From NCBI RefSeq assembly GCF_014284335.1, contig NZ_JACOGF010000011.1:62001-126000 (forward strand): a stretch of DNA of 64,000 bases. Reading direction: 5' to 3'. Source of the stretch: Undibacterium hunanense (GTDB taxonomy: Bacteria > Pseudomonadota > Gammaproteobacteria > Burkholderiales > Burkholderiaceae_D). The notes beneath the pieces were generated by a model that did not search any database, was not told where the DNA came from, and worked only from the letters and a program-made list of their open reading frames with translations. Positions 9,784 to 18,530 of the stretch are shown here, one piece after another. Position numbers and translations under genes: made by a program. Every line of letters begins with the position of its first letter. The stretch's first letter is position 1.

Positions 9784-10878
9784 TCAGACCACCCAGGCAC
9801 CGTTGCTGTACACCACTTCTTCGTCCAGTCTTACGGCTTCGGTAACGGCAAACACGTCAACATGGTGCCTGCCTTCGCCGCGCTTGATATGTGGTTTTGC
9901 ATAACTGCCATGCTTTGTTCCCAAGGACAAATGCACGCCGCACATGCGTTCGTAGGTGCCGATATCGCGTACGCTGCGGTCTTTGGAAAAGGCACGGTTC
10001 ATGCCAAAACCCAGTTCACGCACCCAGATGACACCATCATCCTTACGGATATTCGCCAGTACCAGATCAAATTCAGGTGTGGAATCGTGGGTGTCAACGA
10101 CCTGGCCTTTATCCACGACCAGGGTAATCGGCTGTGCCGGGCGGTTGACGGTAAAACTGGTATCGCCAAAGGCAAATATCCGCACCTGTCCATATACATC
10201 TTCGAGCACGACGGATTCTGTGAATACTTCACCGATAGGAAATTGCCCGCCGATATTTTTCATCTCGCGATAATCGCCGACATTCAGTTTGGCAGGCTCA
10301 AAGCGGCCGCTGAAAATCAGTTCGGCACCACCACTATCGACGATACCCTTGCTGGCATTGTCGATTTTTTGCTTGAGTGCATTGCCTGTACCGCGATAAT
10401 AACTGGCATCATAAGCCAGCGATTCTATGTAATACAGTGCTTCCTGCCCCGACATGCGTGCCAGGTGGGGATGTTCTATGACTTTCAGGCTGCGCTTGAA
10501 TAACTCTACCCGCAGCCGGTATGCCTCAAGGCGGAAATTGGTGGATTGAACCAGAATCGCCAGGTCATTGGCCGACAGGGCATTCAGGGTTTGCAAAATG
10601 TAATCGGGTGTTTCTTTATCAAAATCAATGAACTGTGCATGTGGCAGGCATAGCCTGTAGGCAGCAGTCAGCGTCATCGCCAGCTCGCAGTTACTGTCAA
10701 ACACCAGCACAGCCCGCTGTTGCGCGGTATGCTCAAATGCCAGCAACAGGATATCGCTCAGGTGTTGCGCAGCGGTTTTGATGACGGCTTCGGGCAAGGC
10801 GCAAAAGCTGTCTGGAACTGTGGTTGCAGGCGTGGCAGACATTGCAGCTGTGGCGTTGGGGCTTACGGGGGAAATCAT
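9784..10878 (-). CDS. Leucyl aminopeptidase / NicX-like protein (M29-like, COG2309 type)
   Basis: A 364-residue cytoplasmic protein resembling the M29 aminopeptidase T and 2,5-dihydroxypyridine dioxygenase (NicX) superfamily. The C-terminal half has the features I associate with this fold: GGQFPIGEVFTE, the ELGFGMN strand, HLSLGT and a late HHVDVF (H-x-D type) metal-site segment. The N-terminal half has a Rossmann-like arrangement. It precedes metG on the same strand, separated by 140 bases. The exact reaction (peptidase or ring-cleaving dioxygenase) cannot be told from sequence alone. Assignment to the superfamily is fairly sure, to a function is not. Confidence 0.6.
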   Translation of the reverse strand: MISPVSPNATAAMSATPATTVPDSFCALPEAVIKTAAQHLSDILLLAFEHTAQQRAVLVFDSNCELAMTLTAAYRLCLPHAQFIDFDKETPDYILQTLNALSANDLAILVQSTNFRLEAYRLRVELFKRSLKVIEHPHLARMSGQEALYYIESLAYDASYYRGTGNALKQKIDNASKGIVDSGGAELIFSGRFEPAKLNVGDYREMKNIGGQFPIGEVFTESVVLEDVYGQVRIFAFGDTSFTVNRPAQPITLVVDKGQVVDTHDSTPEFDLVLANIRKDDGVIWVRELGFGMNRAFSKDRSVRDIGTYERMCGVHLSLGTKHGSYAKPHIKRGEGRHHVDVFAVTEAVRLDEEVVYSNGAWVV

Positions 10879-11338
10879 GGTTCTTTCTGCTAGGGTGGCT
10901 GGTACTGCAGCCGGAGGACTTTGTCCAAAACCCCTATTTTAAGGCTGTCTGCCCTGATATGCAGCTTTTCTCATGGAATAAGGCCGGGCGTTTGATTTTC
11001 AGCCGTGTTAGTTGCTATTGATTTAGCATTCCGGGCTTGCAGGTCTGCCAAAAGGCAATCCTGCCTGGTTTTTTGTCAGAAGCAATAAATAATCGCCAAA
11101 TTGATTGATCGGGAAATGGTCCTGCCGGTGATGGTTTGCCATAGCAGGAATTGGATAGAAACCTCATATATTCAAGGCAGGCTGTAAAAATACGCCAGCT
11201 TGACGTTCGCAACTGATAGCGCTACCATTTTTATGTCAACTTTGTAATGCCTAGCTTCATTTTCAGCGCGGGTTGCCTGATGCCGGTGGGTTTAAGGCAG
11301 GTACTCCGGATTTCAACAATTTCTGTGAATGTAAAAAC
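10879..11338. other. Divergent intergenic region upstream of GH2 gene
   Basis: A 460-base spacer between divergently transcribed genes. The right part (11200-11228) holds the promoter and operator listed separately. The part at 10900-11190 shows no gene, RNA or repeat that I can support. Confidence 0.5.
11200..11228 (+). promoter_or_regulatory. Promoter with LacI-type operator for the GH2 gene
   Basis: TTGACG (11200-11205), a 17-base spacer and TACCAT (11223-11228) form a sigma-70-like promoter. The near-palindrome TGATAGCGCTACCA (11214-11227) covers the spacer and the -10 box, ideal for repression. Its reverse-oriented twin lies upstream of gudD at 22017-22030 in exactly the same position relative to -35 and -10. 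The LacI/GntR regulator encoded at 14412-15488 is the obvious candidate ligand. Confidence 0.75.
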
Positions 11339-14300
11339 ATGCCAGCACTTCGCTCTTCCCCATTATTGTTTCAAAGCTTGTTGTTGCTGGCGCTTGGTCT
11401 GGGCGCTGGAATGACAAAGCCAGTGCAGGCAGCACTGGCCACAGAGCCAGTCGTTGCACCTGCCCGCAGTACCTATGACTTCAATCCTGGCTGGAAATTA
11501 TTTATTGGTGACGCATCCGGTGCGGCCAACCCGGCATTTGATGACGCCAGTTGGAAAGCCGTTACTTTGCCACGCGCCTGGAATGAAGACGATGCCTTTA
11601 AAAAAGATATCGTGGACCTGTCCACCGGTATTGCCTGGTATCGCAAGCGCTTCAGCTTGCCGGCGGGTGCCGTATCTGGCAAGGTGTTTCTCGAATTCGA
11701 AGGAGTTCGCCAGGCGGCAGAAGTGTTTGTGAATGGCAAATCCGTTGCCTTGCATGAAAATGGCGTCATGGCTTTTGGCGTCGATATCAGTGACGTCGTG
11801 ACTACCGGTGAAAACACGATCGCCGTGCGCACCGACAATGCCTGGGAATACCGTGAAAAAGCCACTAACCAGCGCTACCAATGGTCCAGCAATAATTTCA
11901 ATGCGAATTATGGCGGCATTCCCAAGAATATCCGCCTGCATCTGAGTGGTCGCCTGTACCAGACCCTGCCGCTGTATTCCAACCTGGGCACAACCGGCAC
12001 CTATGTCTATGCGCAAGACTTTGATGTGCCGGGCAAGGCAGCGACGATTACTGCCGAATCCCAGGTCAGAAATGAAACAACTTCTGCCAGCAACGTGGTC
12101 TATGAAGTCGCTATCACTGATCTCGATGGCAAAAAGATCGCCACATTTGCCAGCCCGGCACAAACCATCGCCGCAGGCCAAACGGCGACAGTGAAAGCCA
12201 ATGCACGTGTCAGTAAACTGAATTTCTGGAGCTGGGGTTACGGTTATCTGTACGATGTCAGCACAACGCTGAAAGTGAATGGCCGTGCAGTGGACACCGT
12301 ACATACCCGCACCGGCTTTCGCAAAACCGAATTTGCGAATGGCATGATCAAACTGAATGACCGTGTATTGCAAATGCATGGCTATGCACAACGTACCTCG
12401 AATGAATGGCCTGCGGTCGGCATGTCGGTGCCACCCTGGTTAAGCGACTACAGCAACCGGCTGATGGTGGAAAGCAATGGCAACCTGGTGCGCTGGATGC
12501 ATGTGACACCATGGAAGCAGGACGTAGAATCTGCCGACAGGGTAGGGCTGATACAGGCCATGCCAGCCGGTGATTCTGAAGCCGATGTTGAAGGCCGCCG
12601 CTGGGAACAAAGGGTGTTGCTGATGCGCGATGCCCTTATTTATAACCGCAATAATCCCAGCATTCTGTTTTACGAATCCGGCAACAAGGGTGTCAGTGAA
12701 GCCCATATGCGCGAGATGAAAGCCATCCGTGATCAGTATGATCCATATGGCGGACGTGCGGCCGGCAGCCGGGAAATGCTGAACAGCCAGGTGGCCGAAT
12801 ACGGTGGTGAAATGCTCTACATCAACAAGAGCGCCAGACTGCCATTCTGGGCCATGGAATATTCGCGTGATGAAGGCTTGCGTAAATACTGGGACAACTA
12901 CACCGCGCCTTATCACAAGGATGGTGACGGCCCCCTGCACAAAGGGCAGGATGCCAGCATTTATAACCGCAACCAGGATTCCCACGCCATAGAAGATGTA
13001 CAGCGCTGGTATGACTATTGGCGTGAACGTCCTGGCACTGGCAAGCGGGTCAGCAGTGGCGGTGTGAATATCGTTTTTTCTGACACCAATACCCATCATC
13101 GCGGCGCAGAAAATTATCGCCGCAGTGGCGAAGTGGATGCCATGCGCATACCCAAAGACGGTTTCTATGCGCATCAGGTCATCTGGGATGGCTGGGTGGA
13201 TGTAGAACAGCCACGCATACATATTATTGGCCACTGGAATTACACACCAGCGACCACCAAGCCAATAACGGTGGTATCCAGTGCAGATGTAGTGGAACTG
13301 TTCCTGAATGGCACATCACTTGGCAAGGGCGAACAAAGCGCGCGCTTCCTGTTCAGCTTCAAGGATGTCAACTGGCAGGCTGGTGAATTGCGTGCTGTGG
13401 GCTATGCAGCCGACGGCAAGAAGCTTTGTGAAACAGTATTGAAAACAGCCGGTGAACCAGCAGCCTTGCGCCTGAGTGTCAAGTCTGCACCAGGTGGCTG
13501 GCGTGCAGATGGCGCTGATCTGGCGCTGGTGGAAGTCGAAGTGGTTGATGCAAATGGCCAGCGCAATCCTGTGGCATTGAACCTGGTTGATTTCAAACTG
13601 GATGGCCCGGCAGAATGGCGTGGCGGTATTGCCCAGGGTGAGAATAACTACATCCTGTCACCCAGTTTGCCGGTCGAGGGCGGTGTCAATCGCGTGCTGT
13701 TGCGCAGCACTACACAGGCTGGGAAAATACATCTGACAGCTACCGCTGCCGGTTTGAAATCAGCCAGCCTGGACATCACGTCAACACCAGTGAAAGTGGA
13801 TTCCGGTCTGGGCTTGCAACTGGCCAGTGCGCAATTGCCTTCGTATTTGGAACGTGGACCAACACCGGCCACGGCGTCATTCAAACCATCGCGTCTGGCG
13901 ATGGATATTGCAAAGGTAACAGCAGGTAGTAATGTCGATACTGCAGCCAGGTCATATGACGACGATGAAACCACGGCATGGCATAGCAGCAGCGTGCCGG
14001 GTGAAGCATGGATCGCGTATGAGCTGGCACGTCCTGCCACCTTGACCGAAGCGGTTTTCAAATTTACTGGCTGGCGTGAACGCAGTTACCCGATACGCAT
14101 CAGTGTTGATGGCAAGCTGGTGTATGAAGGCTTGACACCGAAGAGCCTGGGTTATGTCAGTCTGCCTTTGAAACCTGTGCAGGGGCGGGTCGTCAAAGTG
14201 GAGTTGACCGGCATGGCTTCAGACAGTGACCGGGCATTCGCCATGCAGGAAGTCGCAAACCAGAATAATACGGATACTGGTGCCAAGGTGGTTGCCAAGG

Positions 14301-14347
14301 CAGCGCTGTCCATTATCGAGGCAGAATTCTATGAAGCGCTGCGCTGA
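11339..14347 (+). CDS. Secreted glycoside hydrolase family 2 enzyme (beta-galactosidase / beta-glucuronidase type)
   Basis: A 1002-residue exported glycosidase. The signal peptide runs to about residue 30 (LLLLALGLGAGMTKPVQAAL). Next come the GH2 sugar-binding jelly-roll (WYRKRF, FEGVRQAAEVFVNGK), the immunoglobulin-like domain, and the TIM barrel with candidate catalytic glutamates in FYESGNKG and WAMEYSRDE. After it are a DUF4982-like domain (SADVVELFLNGTSLGKGE), a second Ig-like domain and a C-terminal F5/8-type carbohydrate-binding domain (residues about 860-970). I start at the ATG at 11339 because it begins the signal peptide; an upstream frame is open to 11273. Shared operator with gudD suggests a uronic-acid-containing glycan as substrate. 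Confidence 0.88.
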   Translation: MPALRSSPLLFQSLLLLALGLGAGMTKPVQAALATEPVVAPARSTYDFNPGWKLFIGDASGAANPAFDDASWKAVTLPRAWNEDDAFKKDIVDLSTGIAWYRKRFSLPAGAVSGKVFLEFEGVRQAAEVFVNGKSVALHENGVMAFGVDISDVVTTGENTIAVRTDNAWEYREKATNQRYQWSSNNFNANYGGIPKNIRLHLSGRLYQTLPLYSNLGTTGTYVYAQDFDVPGKAATITAESQVRNETTSASNVVYEVAITDLDGKKIATFASPAQTIAAGQTATVKANARVSKLNFWSWGYGYLYDVSTTLKVNGRAVDTVHTRTGFRKTEFANGMIKLNDRVLQMHGYAQRTSNEWPAVGMSVPPWLSDYSNRLMVESNGNLVRWMHVTPWKQDVESADRVGLIQAMPAGDSEADVEGRRWEQRVLLMRDALIYNRNNPSILFYESGNKGVSEAHMREMKAIRDQYDPYGGRAAGSREMLNSQVAEYGGEMLYINKSARLPFWAMEYSRDEGLRKYWDNYTAPYHKDGDGPLHKGQDASIYNRNQDSHAIEDVQRWYDYWRERPGTGKRVSSGGVNIVFSDTNTHHRGAENYRRSGEVDAMRIPKDGFYAHQVIWDGWVDVEQPRIHIIGHWNYTPATTKPITVVSSADVVELFLNGTSLGKGEQSARFLFSFKDVNWQAGELRAVGYAADGKKLCETVLKTAGEPAALRLSVKSAPGGWRADGADLALVEVEVVDANGQRNPVALNLVDFKLDGPAEWRGGIAQGENNYILSPSLPVEGGVNRVLLRSTTQAGKIHLTATAAGLKSASLDITSTPVKVDSGLGLQLASAQLPSYLERGPTPATASFKPSRLAMDIAKVTAGSNVDTAARSYDDDETTAWHSSSVPGEAWIAYELARPATLTEAVFKFTGWRERSYPIRISVDGKLVYEGLTPKSLGYVSLPLKPVQGRVVKVELTGMASDSDRAFAMQEVANQNNTDTGAKVVAKAALSIIEAEFYEALR

Positions 14348-14361
14348 CTGATTAGGCACCA

Positions 14362-14420
14362 AGCACCTGATCTGAATCTGATGAAGTACTGATGTTGCAG
14401 CAAGGTTCAGATCAGGTGCT
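14362..14420. terminator. Long-arm inverted repeat between convergent GH2 and lacI-type genes
   Basis: A perfect 15-base inverted repeat, AGCACCTGATCTGAA (14362-14376) and TTCAGATCAGGTGCT (14406-14420), with a 29-base loop. It lies between the two convergent genes and overlaps the stop codon of the regulator. No T run follows on either strand, so a classical intrinsic terminator is uncertain. Confidence 0.4.
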
Positions 14421-15488
14421 GTCCCGTTCCATGATGGAAAACCCGATATCCCGTATCGGGTCGCTGATCACTTTTCCGTCCGCACGCTGGATAATAAAAT
14501 CCGCAGCGATGGCACCGATGGCGCTGCCATCAATTCTTACCGATGTCAGTGCCGGGTTCAGGTCACATGAAAAACTCAGGTCACCAAGCCCGATCACAGC
14601 CAGTTTTTCGGGCACAGCAATACCCATTGCCTGTGCTTCAGTCAGAACACCCAGCGCCAGCATGTCAGAGCTGCAAAATATGGCATCAATGGTGGGATGG
14701 TCCTGCAACAGGCTGCGCAAGCCGCTGCGTCCACTGCCCAGCGTGGTGGGGGCGGGGACGATACAGGTAGGAACTTCTGTGCTATCGGCATCCAACATGC
14801 CCAGGTTTTGTGCCGTATCAGAAAACGCCTTGTTGCGTCGCACCGCCCTGTCATCATTGGCACTGATGGTGGCGACTCTGCGGCGTCCACGCGCATGGAG
14901 AAATTCGGCGACTGCAATGCCGATTTTTTCATGAGAAAAGCCAACCAGCATATCGATGGGTGTCGATGTCAGATCCCAGGTTTCTACCACAGGTATGCCA
15001 CTGACCTGCAGGCGCCGTTTGGCCAGTGCAGACCGCATGATGCCGGTCAGAACAACGCCATCCGGCCTGCGCCCGATAATCGCTTCCAGCAAGGCATCTT
15101 CACGCGAATCTTCATAGCCGGATTGTCCCAGCATGAGTTGGTATCCAGACGCGGCCAGGCTGGCTGTCAACGACTGCACCATTTCCAGAAAAACCGCACC
15201 GGTGATGGTGGGAACCACGGCTGCTACCAGTTTGCTCTTGGTGGAAGCCAGGCCACCAGCCAGCAAATTGGGTACATAGCCGGTTTTTTCCACCGCATCC
15301 CTCACCCTTTGCAGGACGGCAGGTGAAACCAGGTCGGGTGATTTCAATGCGCGTGATGCAGTGATCGGCGCAACGTCGGCAATCCTGGCGACATCACTCA
15401 GGGTCAGGCCGCCACTTTTGCGGCGGCTGCGTACAGCAGTGGTGCCTGGCGCTTCAGTAATTGACAGGGGCGTGGTAGTTTTTTTCAT
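14412..15488 (-). CDS. LacI/GntR-family transcriptional repressor
   Basis: A 358-residue sugar-responsive repressor. The helix-turn-helix is at about residues 28-50 (LSDVARIADVAPITASRALK), followed by the hinge helix (NLLAGGLASTKSK), which inserts in the operator minor groove. The rest is a periplasmic-binding-protein-like effector domain (AVVPTITGAVFLEMVQSL onward), closest in style to gluconate-type (GntR) members. It is convergent with the GH2 gene. Two operators of the TGAYAGCGCTACCA type sit over the GH2 and gudD promoters, making it the probable regulator of both. The effector is probably a sugar acid, which is inference from the target genes. Confidence 0.92.
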   Translation of the reverse strand: MKKTTTPLSITEAPGTTAVRSRRKSGGLTLSDVARIADVAPITASRALKSPDLVSPAVLQRVRDAVEKTGYVPNLLAGGLASTKSKLVAAVVPTITGAVFLEMVQSLTASLAASGYQLMLGQSGYEDSREDALLEAIIGRRPDGVVLTGIMRSALAKRRLQVSGIPVVETWDLTSTPIDMLVGFSHEKIGIAVAEFLHARGRRRVATISANDDRAVRRNKAFSDTAQNLGMLDADSTEVPTCIVPAPTTLGSGRSGLRSLLQDHPTIDAIFCSSDMLALGVLTEAQAMGIAVPEKLAVIGLGDLSFSCDLNPALTSVRIDGSAIGAIAADFIIQRADGKVISDPIRDIGFSIMERDST

Positions 15489-15521
15489 GGCCTGATTTTA
15501 TCACTGAGCGCTGGCTTTGCT

Positions 15522-15992
15522 TCAAAAAACGGGCTTGTTCACCATCAGGAAATACACGCCTATCATGGCGATGAAGGCAGGGTAGCCCAGCCATTCCCAA
15601 TATCTGGAATAACGCCAGAATACATCGGGCAGGTCAGTGTTATTTGCATCGGCAATTTCCAGCATGGCCTTCATGCGTATTTGCAGCCATACCACGGGCA
15701 ACCAGCAGGCACCGGCAAACAGATACAGGACAAAAGACCACACGATCCACGGTGTGCTTAATGGCCAGCCTGCCATATGCACCATGGCAAAGCCGGTCAG
15801 TGGCTGGATAATCACGGCTGGTGTGGTAAAGCACCAGTCAGCCAGTACCACCAGGCGCGCAACCACCACCTGTGCCTTGAACTGCCTGCTGCGATTGGTA
15901 AAGAACATATAAAAGGCCGAACCAAAACCGGTACCAACCAGCAAAACCGAAGACAAAATATGCAATGTTTTAAGTAAGAGATAGGTGTTCAT
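15522..15992 (-). CDS. DUF2269 family membrane protein
   Basis: A 156-residue integral membrane protein with four predicted helices (about 5-30, 48-72, 80-105, 130-150). The N-terminal LLKTLHILSSVLLVGTGFGSAF and the PAVIIQPLTGF segment are typical of DUF2269 proteins, which have no proven function. Its ATG overlaps the stop of the upstream SDR-DoxX gene by four bases (ATGA), so translation is coupled. It is the last gene of a three-gene operon (DCC protein, SDR-DoxX, DUF2269). Confidence 0.85.
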   Translation of the reverse strand: MNTYLLLKTLHILSSVLLVGTGFGSAFYMFFTNRSRQFKAQVVVARLVVLADWCFTTPAVIIQPLTGFAMVHMAGWPLSTPWIVWSFVLYLFAGACWLPVVWLQIRMKAMLEIADANNTDLPDVFWRYSRYWEWLGYPAFIAMIGVYFLMVNKPVF

Positions 15993-17290
15993 TGTGCGTC
16001 TCTTTGATGAGCAAATAAAAAAGCAAGCAAGGCCAGGATGGGCAGGTTTTTCAAAACCGGTCCAAACGGGTGTAAATAATATTCAGGCGAATAGATCGCG
16101 ATGATGCAACTGTAGCCAACGATCAGGGCAATTTGCATCAGCCATAAAATGCGCCTCGGCCAGAACAGCGTTGCCAGACCCAGACATAAATCCAGGCTGG
16201 ATGCCGCCATCAGCATGAACATGGCAGGCGCCCCACTCAGACCCAAAGGCTGCAATAAGGCCAGGCTACCCGAGATGGGGTAAATCCCGAAGGACAGCGC
16301 TGCTGTGACAAACCAGACCAGCGCGAGGACATAGCGAAACAATGGCAAACTCCATGCTGCAATGGCTGTACTTGCCAACATGTTTGCCGGTATGCCGGCA
16401 AACCAGTCTTCATGTGATATTGCTGGCCGATGCAGGTGCGCGGCAAATGGCTGCGCATCAGCGACATTGTCTTGTTCCAGCATATCCAGGCTGTCTGGTG
16501 TCAAGGTCGTTTGCGGCAAGAGAGTTGCAAGACGCGCGCTTACACGCATGACAGACATGGGGATGGGGAACATGGTTTGCGCCGGCATACCCATGGCCTG
16601 TCGATAAATTTCCAGCATGCGCCGGTAAGACATGGCTTGCGGGCCGACTGCATTCAACACCAGATTCGAGCGGGTTGCATTCGCCAGCCAGATATTGATG
16701 GCAGTACACAGGTCATCCATATGTACAGGTTGCACTTGCTGTTCACCGCGGCCAGGTAAGCCCAGTACCGGCAGACTGGCCAGAATACGGAATAACTGGC
16801 TGCTGCCTCCATCCACACCAACCACCAAAGAAGGGCGCAAGACCAGGTAAGTCAACCCGCTTTCCATCAGCATGTTGTCGGCAGCGCGTTTGCTTTGCAT
16901 ATAGCCAGTCATGATGTCAGGATGCTCTGCTTCTTGCCTGCCACCCAGCGCCGAGATTTGTACGACCGATTTCACACCGCATTTTTCTGCCGCCCTGAAC
17001 AGGGCTACAGGCGCATCGCGATGTATTGCATCAAAGCGTAATCGGGATGTTTCATTCAGTATGCCTACTGCATTGATGACGACGTCGACTTGCCCCAACT
17101 GCCGCAGACGTGTTTCCCAGATGGCCGGGTCGGTATCGTGCGCATAGTCGATGGCGATTTCAGCAGGGCCAGTACCAGTTACAGCTTGCGGGCGACGCAC
17201 ACCGTGGCAGACTTCATGTCCTGCCTTTTGCAGAGCCAGGCTGATGTGGCGACCGATAAAACCTTGGGCACCGCAGATAAGAATTTTCAT
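15989..17290 (-). CDS. NAD(P)-binding SDR protein fused to a DoxX-like membrane domain
   Basis: A 433-residue fusion. Residues 1-290 form an atypical short-chain dehydrogenase/NmrA-like Rossmann domain, with the nucleotide-binding GAQGFIG at residues 7-13 and a YMQSKRAAD segment that supplies the Tyr-x-x-x-Lys pair. Residues about 305-430 contain four transmembrane helices of the DoxX-like type. The protein should therefore sit on the inner membrane with its redox domain in the cytoplasm. Gap to the upstream DCC gene is 9 bases and it overlaps DUF2269 downstream. Natural substrate unknown; a link to thiol or quinone redox is inference from its neighbours. Confidence 0.88.
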   Translation of the reverse strand: MKILICGAQGFIGRHISLALQKAGHEVCHGVRRPQAVTGTGPAEIAIDYAHDTDPAIWETRLRQLGQVDVVINAVGILNETSRLRFDAIHRDAPVALFRAAEKCGVKSVVQISALGGRQEAEHPDIMTGYMQSKRAADNMLMESGLTYLVLRPSLVVGVDGGSSQLFRILASLPVLGLPGRGEQQVQPVHMDDLCTAINIWLANATRSNLVLNAVGPQAMSYRRMLEIYRQAMGMPAQTMFPIPMSVMRVSARLATLLPQTTLTPDSLDMLEQDNVADAQPFAAHLHRPAISHEDWFAGIPANMLASTAIAAWSLPLFRYVLALVWFVTAALSFGIYPISGSLALLQPLGLSGAPAMFMLMAASSLDLCLGLATLFWPRRILWLMQIALIVGYSCIIAIYSPEYYLHPFGPVLKNLPILALLAFLFAHQRDAQ

Positions 17291-17299
17291 GATCTCGTC

Positions 17300-17737
17300 T
17301 TATTTAAGTGTGCATTTACCGGCCTTGCAAGCTCTGCTGCGTTTTTCAGCCCGCTTCGCGGCAATGCGTATGATGACATCCGCCAGTATTTCAGACACAT
17401 GATGGCGGTTGCTTGCAAAATGTACATAAGCCCAATTGCATATGGGTTTGAGCAAAGGGAAATTGATCGCTGCCGTCAACCATCCCAAACCTGCTGCCTT
17501 GTAGGCAAGATGGATCGTTTCCACCCCGGTCACGATACTGCCATCGGGCCTGACACCATGGATGACACGCATGATTTCGCTGAGTGTCACCCCATATTTT
17601 CCAGCATCAAAACCAGGGGCAGATGCATCGACAAAAAGCAATCTGTTCAGATGATCCCGTTCACGCAAATTATCCATTTCCAGTTTACAGATGGGACAGG
17701 ATTCGTCATACAGCAGTGTCAGTGGATAGTCGCTCAC
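17300..17737 (-). CDS. DCC family (DUF393) thiol-disulfide oxidoreductase-like protein
   Basis: A 145-residue protein of the DCC family, named for the conserved Asp-x-x-Cys-x-x-Cys motif, seen here as Asp11, Cys14 and Cys17 in YDESCPICKLEM. The fold is thioredoxin-like. The start is GTG at 17735-17737, preceded on the coding strand by AAGGA about 7 bases away. It is the first gene of the DCC / SDR-DoxX / DUF2269 operon. The C-terminal tail is rich in Lys, Arg and Cys (ACKAGKCTLK), which is unusual and could bind metal. Confidence 0.88.
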   Translation of the reverse strand: MSDYPLTLLYDESCPICKLEMDNLRERDHLNRLLFVDASAPGFDAGKYGVTLSEIMRVIHGVRPDGSIVTGVETIHLAYKAAGLGWLTAAINFPLLKPICNWAYVHFASNRHHVSEILADVIIRIAAKRAEKRSRACKAGKCTLK

Positions 17738-17767
17738 GTTGATTTCCTTTTATGCCTATATTGTACT

Positions 17768-17802
17768 GATTTTTATTTCTGACATTTCTGTTTAAAAAGA
17801 AA
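17768..17802. promoter_or_regulatory. Probable second binding site of the GbsR/MarR regulator
   Basis: Upstream of the DCC operon is TTTTATTTCTGACA, which closely matches the half-site of the large palindrome at 18439-18474 (TTTTATTTCAGTCA on one strand and TTTTATTTCTGTCT on the other). An inverted GAAAT lies 19 bases further on, giving a looser dyad than the autoregulatory site. The surrounding sequence is very AT-rich, so chance similarity is possible. Confidence 0.4.
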
Positions 17803-17891
17803 TTTATTTTTAAAAAAAATGCCAGGGCATTTTTCTTTGTACTTATTTTTTGTTCTTATTCACTGCAACCATCCCTGCGTTTCAGAGACAC

Positions 17892-18428
17892 TTACTTCTC
17901 ATCCCCGCGCACAAATTTTTGTACTGCAGCACCCATCTTCAACAGCTTCATCAGGGTAGCTGGTTCCAGTCGCAACATTTCATCGGTCCAGGTGGTGACG
18001 GTCTTCATCAGGGCCAGGGTTTCGGCGATACGTAGTTGTGTTGCCTTGTCTTCCTGATCCAGATCGGGGCTGTCCAGACATTGTTGCAGGGTAGTGATAG
18101 TAGGGTTGAATTCCCTTTCCTTGCGTTCACGTACCACCGTGCGAAACAATTCCCAGACATCCAGTGAAGTTTCATAATGCGCCCGGCGGTCACCCATGAC
18201 ATGGGCCAGTTTCACCAGCTTCCAGTTTTGCAGCTCTTTCAGCGAATTCGATACATTCGACCTTGCCACACCCAGGGTGTCAGCAATTTCTTCTGCCTGC
18301 ATGGGGCAACCCACGATATACAGCAAGGCATGGATCTGGCTGACCGTGCGATTGACGCCCCATAAGGTGCCCATTTCGCCCCAGTGCAGGATAAATTTTT
18401 GTTTGACAGGTGTAAGTTCCATATACAT
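17892..18428 (-). CDS. GbsR/MarR-family transcriptional regulator
   Basis: A 178-residue winged-helix repressor of the GbsR subgroup (FILHWGEMGTLWGVNRTVSQIHALLY at the N-terminus, given in part). The recognition helix is in ADTLGVARSNVSNSLKELQNW and the wing in MGDRRAHYET. GbsR proteins often respond to small organic ligands. Two ATG codons, at 18428 and 18422, are possible starts. Just upstream is a 36-base near-perfect palindrome that should be its own operator. The adjacent DCC / SDR-DoxX / DUF2269 operon on the same strand has a related half-site in front of it and is the likely target. Confidence 0.88.
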   Translation of the reverse strand: MYMELTPVKQKFILHWGEMGTLWGVNRTVSQIHALLYIVGCPMQAEEIADTLGVARSNVSNSLKELQNWKLVKLAHVMGDRRAHYETSLDVWELFRTVVRERKEREFNPTITTLQQCLDSPDLDQEDKATQLRIAETLALMKTVTTWTDEMLRLEPATLMKLLKMGAAVQKFVRGDEK

Positions 18429-18438
18429 AGTGTAGGTA

Positions 18439-18474
18439 ATTCTTTTATTTCAGTCAAGACAGAAATAAAAGAAT
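18439..18474. promoter_or_regulatory. 36-bp palindromic operator upstream of gbsR-type gene
   Basis: Arms ATTCTTTTATTTC (18439-18451) and GAAATAAAAGAAT (18462-18474) are perfect reverse complements, separated by 10 bases. The site starts 10 bases before the regulator's ATG on one side and lies about 57 bases before the DUF924 start on the other, so it could control both divergent genes. Confidence 0.75.
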
Positions 18475-18530
18475 GTTGAAAATGCCTGATCATGCTACTG
18501 TTTGACAGCAATTTATTCAGGGAGATATTG

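Noticed and set aside
9748-10503. Open frame on the plus strand, about 251 codons
   Set aside because: Antisense to the M29-like gene; low-complexity composition without domain signs.
11498-12391. Long open frame on the minus strand, about 297 codons
   Set aside because: It is entirely antisense to the GH2 gene, has no family features, and GC-biased third positions of the real gene explain its openness.
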